DNA from: Lactobacillus sp. YT155
GTDB lineage: Bacteria; Bacillota; Bacilli; Lactobacillales; Lactobacillaceae
Assembly (NCBI RefSeq): GCF_030504545.1
Contig: NZ_JAUKWP010000001.1
Span: forward strand, 357,255-421,254
DNA length: 64,000 bases
Direction of reading: 5' to 3'
Shown: in pieces, positions 24,632 through 31,668 of the stretch
Numbering within the stretch: the first letter of the stretch is position 1
How the letters are laid out: every line of letters starts with the position of its first letter
Made by a program: the position numbers and the translations under genes
The notes under the pieces: model-generated
The model's input: the letters and a program-made list of their open reading frames with translations, nothing else
Database searches by the model: none
What the model was told of the DNA's origin: nothing

Positions 24632-25927
24632 TCAAATAGCCCCTTTTCTACCAATAGTTTGATATTCAATATCTGAGTCTTCGTCTGCATCTAAGAAAAT
24701 GCCTCGACCATCAAGAATAAGTGGTCGCTTCATTTTTGATTTAAATTCACTTAAATCAATTTTCTTAATTACTTCCCATTCAGTGATAACTAAAGCAGCT
24801 TCACTATCTTGAAGTAATTCATCCACAGTTTCGTCGTAGGTAATTTTTTCACCAAAAATATTCTTTATGTTGCCCATTGCTTCTGGATCAAAGACATGAA
24901 CTTCTGCATCTCTTTTTAGTAATTCATTGATTACCTTGATTGAAGCGGCATCACGAATATCATCGGTCTCTGGTTTGAAGGCTAAGCCTAACAAACTAAT
25001 TTTCTTCCCTTTTACGTTCGGATAGATCTGATCTAGGTATGAAACTAATTTTGTTTGTTGTTGTTCATTAATTTTCATCGCCGATTTCACAATTGAAGAA
25101 TCCACTTGGTACTTGTCAGCAATTTTTGTTAACGCCGAAGTATCTTTAGGGAAGCATGAGCCTCCATAACCAATCCCAGCTTGTAAAAACTTATCGCCGA
25201 TTCGATGATCAAGTCCCATTCCGTATGTAACAGCATAGATGTCTCCACCTGTAGCTTCACATAAATTAGAAATCATATTGGCGTAACTAATTTTTGTAGC
25301 TAGGAATGCATTTGAAGCGTATTTAATAATTTCTGCGCTTTCAAAATTTGTTTGAATCACAGGTGCATCAAATTTTTCGTTAATGTCTGCAACAACTTTA
25401 ATTGCTGTTTCATTATCAGAGCCAAGAACAATTCTTTCCGGATTGAAAACGTCTTTAACTGCTGAACCTTCTCTTAAAAATTCTGGATTTGAAACAACAT
25501 CGAAATGAACGTCGCTTCCTTCATTCAATTTTTGTTTGATTTGAGCATTAGTCCCAACTGGAACTGTACTCTTGGTGACGATTATTTTGTCTTCATGACT
25601 ACTTGCTTTAACGTCTGTAATTACTTGATTAATATAAGTTAAATCAGCAGTTCCATCTTCAGCTTGTGGCGTTCCCACAGCTAAATAAATAACTTCACAT
25701 TCGTCATAGTTGACGGCGGTATTTAATTCAAAAGATAAGCGTCCTGCTTCAAAATTACTTCTGATTAAATCCTCAATTCCTGGTTCATAAATCGGTGACT
25801 TAAATCTCTTTAACATCTCGATTTTTTCAATATTGGTGTCTACGCAAATAACTTCATGACCGATTTCGGCCAATGAAACACCTGTGACTAGACCAACGTA
25901 TCCGGTTCCTATCACACTAATTTTCAT
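24632..25927 (-). CDS. ugd: UDP-glucose 6-dehydrogenase
   Basis: This 431-residue enzyme converts UDP-glucose to UDP-glucuronate with NAD+. The N-terminal NAD-binding motif VIGTGYVGLVTGVSLAE is intact, as are VGTPQAEDGTADLTYI, the catalytic cysteine in GIGYGGSCFPKDTSA (about residue 259) and the C-terminal LLGLAFKPETDDIRDA. The start is ATG 25927 behind AAGGGG. It indicates that the polysaccharide contains glucuronic acid or a sugar derived from it, and so is probably acidic. Confidence 0.93.
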   Translation of the reverse strand: MKISVIGTGYVGLVTGVSLAEIGHEVICVDTNIEKIEMLKRFKSPIYEPGIEDLIRSNFEAGRLSFELNTAVNYDECEVIYLAVGTPQAEDGTADLTYINQVITDVKASSHEDKIIVTKSTVPVGTNAQIKQKLNEGSDVHFDVVSNPEFLREGSAVKDVFNPERIVLGSDNETAIKVVADINEKFDAPVIQTNFESAEIIKYASNAFLATKISYANMISNLCEATGGDIYAVTYGMGLDHRIGDKFLQAGIGYGGSCFPKDTSALTKIADKYQVDSSIVKSAMKINEQQQTKLVSYLDQIYPNVKGKKISLLGLAFKPETDDIRDAASIKVINELLKRDAEVHVFDPEAMGNIKNIFGEKITYDETVDELLQDSEAALVITEWEVIKKIDLSEFKSKMKRPLILDGRGIFLDADEDSDIEYQTIGRKGAI

Positions 25928-25939
25928 TACACATGCCCC

Positions 25940-27163
25940 TTACATGGTTTTCAATAAAACCCCTTCTATTTTTTTTACTTGCTTATCTACTGCATATTGT
26001 TCTTGAGCTAGTTGCTTAATTCTTGGAGAAATTCGTTTCAGTTCAGAAACTTGCCCTTTTAATTTCTGCAATAAGTCAGCTAACTCACTTGGATTTTCTG
26101 GATCAACGTAATAACCAATCTGATTTTTTTCAACGATATCCTTTGTCCAACCGTTGGAATTAACAATTATTGGCTTACCTGCTGCTAAAGAATCGAAGAA
26201 TTTATTCGGTGAATTCGTGGCAAGAATTGGAAGGTTCTTAAAACAAGTCATAGTAATGTTTGCTAAAGATGTTATTTCTGGAATGTTTTCACGTGGTATA
26301 TAGCCTGTGAAAGCAACGTTGTTAAGCCCCTTTGCTCGACAACTTTCTTCCAGTTTTTCTTTAGTCATTCCATCACCTGCTATCAAGATTGCCACGCCAT
26401 TGTCATTTCTTTTTTGTAAAATCTCGGCAACCTTAATCAGGTAATCTAACCCGTTAGCTTTTCCCATTGCTCCAATATGTGCTAGAACAAATTTGTCCTC
26501 AACACCATATTGATCAACCATCTTATCTACTAATTTTTCATCGACTTTTTCAAATAACTTCATGTCAGAAAAATTGGGAACCATTGTCACTTTTTTTGGA
26601 TTCACTCCAGTAGCAATAATCCCGTCTGACATCCCTGGTGACAAACTAACAATTTGTTCAGCATGTTTGTAGATGCTTTTTTCTAGTTTTTTCATCAGCC
26701 ACAAGACAAGTGGATTATGTATAGCTCCAATTTGTCTAGGTGCTTCTGGCCATAAATCTCGCACTTCAAAAACATATTTGCTTCGATGGAGGAAATGTAA
26801 TGCTAATGTTGGTATAGCAACCGTCAACGGAGTCGAAGTTGCAAAAACTATATCAGCATTGTTCTTGCGTGATTCATCATAGGCAAACTTTAAATATTTC
26901 AAAAACGCTAAGATTCTTCGTTGAAATGACATATGATTTGAATAGTCATTTCTTTGAGCAATTACAGTAATCCCTTCATCAGTTTTATAGCTAACTTTTT
27001 GTGAATATTTCTTATCTTTCAGTTCTTCTTCTAAAAAAGCATCTGTTGTCACCATGGTTACTTCGTGACCTTGACTGACTAAATACTTTGCAATTTCGTA
27101 TGATCTAGTGGAGGTTATAGATTTTCTTGTAGCAAAATATTGATGCAAATAAGTTATTCTCAT
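25940..27163 (-). CDS. Glycosyltransferase family 4, WcaI-like
   Basis: This 407-residue protein starts at ATG 27163 in an ATGA overlap with the lipoprotein stop; the upstream alternative (27184) lies within that gene. It has an N-terminal ITYLHQYFATRKSITSTRSY, the linker VFEVRDLWPEAPRQIGAI, and C-terminal FVLAHIGAMGKANGLDYLIK plus NKFFDSLAAGKPIIVN. The (V/R)DLWP segment is shared by FucNAc/colanic-type transferases. It probably adds the second sugar of the repeat unit. Confidence 0.8.
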   Translation of the reverse strand: MRITYLHQYFATRKSITSTRSYEIAKYLVSQGHEVTMVTTDAFLEEELKDKKYSQKVSYKTDEGITVIAQRNDYSNHMSFQRRILAFLKYLKFAYDESRKNNADIVFATSTPLTVAIPTLALHFLHRSKYVFEVRDLWPEAPRQIGAIHNPLVLWLMKKLEKSIYKHAEQIVSLSPGMSDGIIATGVNPKKVTMVPNFSDMKLFEKVDEKLVDKMVDQYGVEDKFVLAHIGAMGKANGLDYLIKVAEILQKRNDNGVAILIAGDGMTKEKLEESCRAKGLNNVAFTGYIPRENIPEITSLANITMTCFKNLPILATNSPNKFFDSLAAGKPIIVNSNGWTKDIVEKNQIGYYVDPENPSELADLLQKLKGQVSELKRISPRIKQLAQEQYAVDKQVKKIEGVLLKTM

Positions 27164-27597
27164 TCTTTTAGTTTGAGCTTCCACTGAGCATTTTCCTTAC
27201 TGTCAACTGGGTGGAACATTAAAGTGAATTTCTTTAATTCTTTTGGTATTTTGTAATAACCTGTTCCGGTAACACTTTGATGAGCTTTGATGGTTTTAGC
27301 AAAATTAATCCCTTCACCCATGTAGTAATATGACTCACCAGATTTGATGATAAAATCGCTAGCAGCTACGACTGTCTTCTTCTTTGAGATGTTCTTTATC
27401 TTGTATTTAATACTGATAATTTGATCATTTTTTAGATCATGATCGTTTTCTACTTTTAGAGGTGTTATTTTAACCGTTTTGGTTTTCTTCTCAATCTTAA
27501 TCTGATTGTTAGCATCCTTTGGTTTCGCACTGTTTTGACAACCTACAAGTGTCGTTAGAATAACAGTACTTAATATTAAATAAATTATTTTACGCAT
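27160..27597 (-). CDS. Lipoprotein with DUF5067-like domain
   Basis: This 145-residue protein has an N-terminal signal with lipobox LVGC (Cys at about residue 20), a lysine-rich spacer, then a beta-sandwich-like domain (QIISIKYKIKNISKKKTVVA, then GTGYYKIPKELKKFTLMF). The layout resembles DUF5067/DUF4352-type lipoproteins. It is the first gene of the exopolysaccharide operon as drawn by spacing, behind GGGAGTTAAAAAA. It would sit on the outer face of the membrane; its role in export is unknown. Confidence 0.75.
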   Translation of the reverse strand: MRKIIYLILSTVILTTLVGCQNSAKPKDANNQIKIEKKTKTVKITPLKVENDHDLKNDQIISIKYKIKNISKKKTVVAASDFIIKSGESYYYMGEGINFAKTIKAHQSVTGTGYYKIPKELKKFTLMFHPVDSKENAQWKLKLKE

Positions 27598-27618
27598 TTT
27601 TTTTAACTCCCTGGTAAA

Positions 27619-27652
27619 AATATAGACACATGTTTTACATGTGCCTATATTT
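27619..27652 (-). terminator. Hairpin between surface-protein gene and exopolysaccharide operon
   Basis: The arms AATATAG-(A/G)-CACATG pair across a TTTTA loop, and the minus strand continues TTTT. It ends the surface-protein transcript, but no strong promoter is visible before the lipoprotein start, so it may be a partial terminator or attenuator for the operon. Confidence 0.65.
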
Positions 27653-27678
27653 GATTGAATTCTTAAAGCTTCGAAAAA

Positions 27679-30267
27679 TTAGCCAACAATACTAATAGTT
27701 TTTGATACTTGTTGATGGTATGTTGAATCTACACCAACAACTTGAACAGTGTCACCAACTTTAATGTCTAAGTATTCTAGACCTTTAAGTGTGTATACAC
27801 CTGCAGCAGTATCCATATCAGCGTTCTTAACAATGTTTCCATTAACTACCAAACGTACGGCTTTGATATCTTTACCAAAGTTTCCTTTGATGATGTCAGC
27901 ACCAAGTTGGTATGTATCTGGAGCTGTTAATGAGTAATCGTGGTTTGCATCATCTGCAACAACGTTTACTTTTACAACTGCTACTTCTTTAAATTGACTA
28001 TCAACACCTACAGCTTCAACTTTGTCATCTTTTGAGATAAGACCAGTCAAACCTTTAGCAGTGTATGTTCCATTTTGAAGATCAGCTTGTTTAACAATTT
28101 GTCCGTTAACACGTACACGTACGCGGGCAATATCTGCTCCTTCAGTACCTGAAAGAGTTGATGAACCTAATACGTAGTCATTAGCAGTAAGTTTGTAATC
28201 ATGAACAATTGAACCATTCTTATTAACATTTACTGTATTTACAACTTCGTAATTTGAGTTAACAGCTTTAACTTGGATTACGTCTTCGTTTTCAGTAACG
28301 AATTTGTCAACATTATTAAATGTATAGTTACCATCTTTTGTTGTTGCTTGTGCGACAACAGATCCGTTAACAAATAGACGAACTTTGTATACGTCTTTTC
28401 CGTATGTACCTGTTAAGTTTGATGTTCCCATATTATATGTGTTAGCAAATAGTGAGTAGTCTTTTTGACTTTCACCGGTAACGGTAACTGCCTTACGGTT
28501 TTGTTCTTTGTATGCACCGTCAACAGCAACTACTTCTACTTTTTGATCTTTGTTCTTGATGAACTTGTTAGCATTTTTAACAGTGAATTTACCATTGCTT
28601 GTGTCTGCTTGTGTAACAACTGATCCGTTAATGAATAGACGAACACGAGCAACATCTTTACCGTATGAACCTGTTAGAGTTGCATCACCAATCTTGTATG
28701 AGTTTGGTGTCAATGAGTAATCTTTAGCAGCTTCACCTGTAACGGTAACTGTTTTACGGTTTTGTTCTTTGTATGCACCGTCAACAGCTACTACTTCTAC
28801 TTTTTGATCTTTGTTCTTAATGAACTTGCTTGCGTTTTTGAATGTGAAGTAACCTTTGCTTGAATCAGCTTGTGTAACAACTGTTCCGTTAATGAATAAA
28901 CGTACATGAGCTACATCTTTTCCGTAATGTCCGTTTAATTCGGCACTACCTAATTTGTATTCATTTGGTGTTAATGAATAGTCTTTAGCTGGTTCACCTG
29001 TAACAGTAACCACTTTACGAGCTTGTTCTTTATATTCTGAATCTACACCAACGACTTCAACTAAGTGATTCTTATCAGTGATGAATTTGTTAGCATTACT
29101 GAATGTAAAAGCACCGTCTTTTGTTGTTGCTTGTGCGACAACTTTTCCGTCGATAAATAGACGAACTTTGTAGATGTCTTTTCCATATTTACCAGTTAAA
29201 GTTGAGCTACCAAGATTGTATGAGTTAGGTGTTAATGAGTAGTCCTTAGCAGGAGTGTCATCAACAACATGAATCATTACACTTGTTTGAGCTTCAAGAC
29301 CTTTACTGTCAAATACTTCATAACTAACTACATAGTAACCAGCTTTGCTTGTATCAACTGTGTTAGAAGTAACGATGATTTTACGTGTAATGTCACCGTC
29401 TTCTTTATCATAAGCAGTAACACCTTCAAGTGCTTTTGCATTATCAAATTTTGAGTTTAATGAAACTGTTGTATTTTTTGCTGAAGTATTAATTTCTGGA
29501 CGTGTGTTTTCTGGAGTTGCAGCTCCTGGATCCATAACACGTAGAGGAATATCTACTTTACTTTCACGATTTCCAATTGTCCAATCAATCCAGTTACCAC
29601 TTTGTGCTAAAGCACTTTGTGCGTGGTAGTAGCCATCATAAGAATCAGCGATTCTTACACCTGATTCATTGATTGCTTGACCTAAGTTAATTGTCATATT
29701 CAATGTTGTTTTTGCTAAGAATTGAATATTTGTCATTGGACGATTTGTAAATAAAATTTCATTATTTGTTGTGTCCACACGAATATCACTTGAATTGTAG
29801 TTATATTCGTTATTGAAGATTCCACCAAAGTTTTCTGAACGGAAACTTCCGGTAATAGCATTACGGAAAGCACTTGTCTTTGCTAATGCACGGAATTCTT
29901 CTGGTAATTTTACTCTAAAGTAAGTTGTTTCATTTAGGTTTACACCTGCCAATGATGAAACATCTAGCTTAAATGACAATTCACCTGATGTAACGCCATT
30001 GTTCACTTGAAGCCCACTAGCAGCACTACCGCTATATGACATGTCCCCCCAAGTTATACCATTAATAGTACTTGCTGGTTTAGCAGATGAATCTGAATTT
30101 ACGGTTGCCTCTTTTTTAGCTGCATTATTCTTTACAGCTTCAACCTTCACATTTTCTGCACTACCATTTGTTGCAGCAGATACCGGTGTAGTAATTGCTC
30201 CACTAAATACTGCGAGCAATGCACCGTATGTTGCAATTTTTACAGTGTTTCTTGTTTTCTTAACCAT
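27679..30267 (-). CDS. Secreted multi-repeat Ig-like surface protein
   Basis: This 862-residue protein starts at ATG 30267 behind GGGAGG; the ATG at 30282 contains that ribosome site. Signal peptide cleavage is likely after TTPVSA (about residue 32). The mature N-terminus (about 55-250) is a beta-rich adhesin-like region with YFRVKLPEEFRALAK. A DUF5011-like domain follows (about 255-330, YDKEDGDITRKI). Six tandem repeats of about 86 residues (about 340-862) start DYSLT and carry YGKDVxxVRLFxNGxVVxQA, resembling InlK D3-type Ig-like domains. No LPXTG, WxL, LysM or SLAP anchor is seen, so it is secreted or held by the polysaccharide. It precedes the exopolysaccharide operon. Confidence 0.8.
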   Translation of the reverse strand: MVKKTRNTVKIATYGALLAVFSGAITTPVSAATNGSAENVKVEAVKNNAAKKEATVNSDSSAKPASTINGITWGDMSYSGSAASGLQVNNGVTSGELSFKLDVSSLAGVNLNETTYFRVKLPEEFRALAKTSAFRNAITGSFRSENFGGIFNNEYNYNSSDIRVDTTNNEILFTNRPMTNIQFLAKTTLNMTINLGQAINESGVRIADSYDGYYHAQSALAQSGNWIDWTIGNRESKVDIPLRVMDPGAATPENTRPEINTSAKNTTVSLNSKFDNAKALEGVTAYDKEDGDITRKIIVTSNTVDTSKAGYYVVSYEVFDSKGLEAQTSVMIHVVDDTPAKDYSLTPNSYNLGSSTLTGKYGKDIYKVRLFIDGKVVAQATTKDGAFTFSNANKFITDKNHLVEVVGVDSEYKEQARKVVTVTGEPAKDYSLTPNEYKLGSAELNGHYGKDVAHVRLFINGTVVTQADSSKGYFTFKNASKFIKNKDQKVEVVAVDGAYKEQNRKTVTVTGEAAKDYSLTPNSYKIGDATLTGSYGKDVARVRLFINGSVVTQADTSNGKFTVKNANKFIKNKDQKVEVVAVDGAYKEQNRKAVTVTGESQKDYSLFANTYNMGTSNLTGTYGKDVYKVRLFVNGSVVAQATTKDGNYTFNNVDKFVTENEDVIQVKAVNSNYEVVNTVNVNKNGSIVHDYKLTANDYVLGSSTLSGTEGADIARVRVRVNGQIVKQADLQNGTYTAKGLTGLISKDDKVEAVGVDSQFKEVAVVKVNVVADDANHDYSLTAPDTYQLGADIIKGNFGKDIKAVRLVVNGNIVKNADMDTAAGVYTLKGLEYLDIKVGDTVQVVGVDSTYHQQVSKTISIVG
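27682..29250 (-). repeat. Six tandem ~260-bp coding repeats
   Basis: The C-terminal two thirds of the surface-protein gene consist of six repeats, each encoding about 86 residues that begin (K/H)DY(S/K)L and contain the (Y/F)GKD and VRLF(I/V)NG motifs. Repeats 2 and 3 are the most alike, sharing IKNKDQKVEVVAVDGAYKEQ, and so are probably the most recent duplication. Confidence 0.85.
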
Positions 30268-30548
30268 TAATTTTCCTCCCATTGGTTAACTAGTAACACT
30301 GTAAATAGTATCCGATATGATTAATTTACTGCGCTCACAAAAATCACTTGTCTAAGCCCTTTTTTGAAAAATCGCTTATATATTAAGGGTGTAAAATGTT
30401 TCAGTTGTGATATATTTTTAATTTTGACGATTGTTTGAATCAAATTATGGTTTTTTTGTCTCTAAAAAATGACCAGAAAATGCTGGGTTCTCTAAATATG
30501 AAGAAAATGTGAAGAAAAATTTAAGGCAATAACTAATCATTCAATTAG

Positions 30549-30579
30549 AAAAAAAAGCCAACACAAGATTGTGTTGGCT
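30549..30579 (-). terminator. Terminator of candidate small RNA
   Basis: AGCCAACAC, loop AAGATT and GTGTTGGCT form a perfect 9-bp stem followed by a T-run on the minus strand. Confidence 0.8.
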
Positions 30580-30771
30580 GTTCCTTCTATAATAATTCCC
30601 TTTTCGTACCAAATTTAGTATTTCTTCTACTGATTAACGGTCCCCCTAGGATCTATCAGTTTTCCCTTTAAGATTCCCCTTAGTGATATTAGAGCAAAAA
30701 AATATGAGTGTTGTATTACACATCAACACTTTTCATAAGGCTGTCACATCTTCCTTTCACCCCGATTTAAT
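30555..30771 (-). ncRNA. Candidate small RNA between surface protein and HdeD genes
   Basis: A promoter at 30806-30778 and the hairpin at 30579-30556 bracket about 215 bases with no open frame longer than a few codons. The predicted RNA has five unpaired-looking GGA/GGGA/GGGGGA patches, a CTGAT/ATCAG hairpin around 30633-30660, and an internal AGTGTTG/CAACACT hairpin with a T-run around 30690-30730 that could give a shorter form. A start codon immediately followed by a stop (ATGTGA) sits behind GAAAGGAAG. I cannot name a known RNA family. Confidence 0.5.
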
Positions 30772-30777
30772 ATTTTA

Positions 30778-30806
30778 TTTATATACCTCATTAAAAGCTT
30801 TGTAAA
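30778..30806 (-). promoter_or_regulatory. Promoter of candidate small RNA
   Basis: TTTACA (30806-30801) and TATAAA (30783-30778) on the minus strand are 17 bp apart. No protein-coding frame follows. Confidence 0.6.
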
Positions 30807-30836
30807 ATGATTAGCTCATAATAATCTATTTTTTTC

Positions 30837-30867
30837 AAAAAAAGAAACCGACATTTCTGCCGATTTC
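30837..30867 (-). terminator. Terminator of the HdeD-like gene
   Basis: GAAATCGGC, loop AGAAAT and GTCGGTTTC followed by a T-run on the minus strand lie 26 bp after the stop codon. Confidence 0.7.
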
Positions 30868-30892
30868 CTGTTTCTTCTATAATAATGTGTAG

Positions 30893-31402
30893 TTAAATCG
30901 AATGTGCTATTTCACCAATTCCAAAAGTCATGAATCCTAATGAAATAATAAATGAAATTGTAAGTACTGAGGCTCCCGGTTGTACTAAGAGCACAATTCC
31001 AAAGATTATCCCGAGAACTGCCATAATTACTTCTAACCAGTAGTATCCCTTACTGAATCCCTTAGTAATATTAGCCAAGCCAAGCGCCATAACTGAGTCG
31101 GTTATGAACATAATCGCAAATGAAATTGCCACGTACAAAAGTCCAAAACTTCCATTAAATAGCATTAACAATCCTACTAAGATATCTAAGATTGCACTGA
31201 ATGTTAACCAGCCGCTCTTTTGCATATATGGTCTTAATGAGAATAATTTGTATATTCCTCGTCCAATTGCAATAATTGCGGCAATGATAATTACCATCGC
31301 AAAAGTTGGTAACGGATTTCTCAAGCAAATAACTGCCACAATTACACTTAATATCCCAATAATTAATCCAAATGGATCAAATTTATTCAATCTGTTTTCC
31401 AC
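30893..31402 (-). CDS. HdeD-family (DUF308) membrane protein
   Basis: This 169-residue protein has six hydrophobic segments with the internal-repeat layout of HdeD/DUF308 proteins (GLIIGILSVIVAVICLRNP, IDILVGLLMLFNGSFGLL, VLGIIFGIVLLVQPGASV). The family includes the acid-resistance protein HdeD of enterobacteria. Start: GTG 31402 lies ten bases after GGAG, while ATG 31411 lies one base after it, so the GTG is favoured. It is a single-gene unit with its own terminator. Confidence 0.75.
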   Translation of the reverse strand: MENRLNKFDPFGLIIGILSVIVAVICLRNPLPTFAMVIIIAAIIAIGRGIYKLFSLRPYMQKSGWLTFSAILDILVGLLMLFNGSFGLLYVAISFAIMFITDSVMALGLANITKGFSKGYYWLEVIMAVLGIIFGIVLLVQPGASVLTISFIISLGFMTFGIGEIAHSI

Positions 31403-31596
31403 GATTCTCATGCTCCTTTTATAAATATAAGAGACACTCTAACACTTTTAATTATAAATGTCATACGTAAGCATAAATACTCAACAATGCCAATTAGTTC
31501 CAAGTGGTCACATCTCCATTTTTCTTCAAAATTCTGCTATCCTTAGTCCCACAAACCTTGATAAGACAATTAAATATCACTTTAGGCAAAAAAATA

Positions 31597-31624
31597 TTGA
31601 TATTCTGAATTTTAGGACTATAAT
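31597..31624 (+). promoter_or_regulatory. Promoter of the YhgE/Pip gene
   Basis: TTGATA at 31597-31602 and TATAAT at 31619-31624 are 16 bp apart, 45 bp upstream of the start codon at 31669. Confidence 0.65.
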
Positions 31625-31668
31625 TTATAATATTGTTTATGCCCTATACAATTATTAAGGAGAATTTT

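Noticed and set aside
27682-29250. Possible CRISPR-like repeat array
   Set aside because: The repeats are about 260 bp, in frame and protein-coding, with no spacers; they are Ig-like domain repeats. No CRISPR array or cas gene is visible.
31458-31658. 66-codon plus-strand frame before the YhgE/Pip gene
   Set aside because: It has no ribosome site and contains the promoter of the next gene; the composition is not protein-like.
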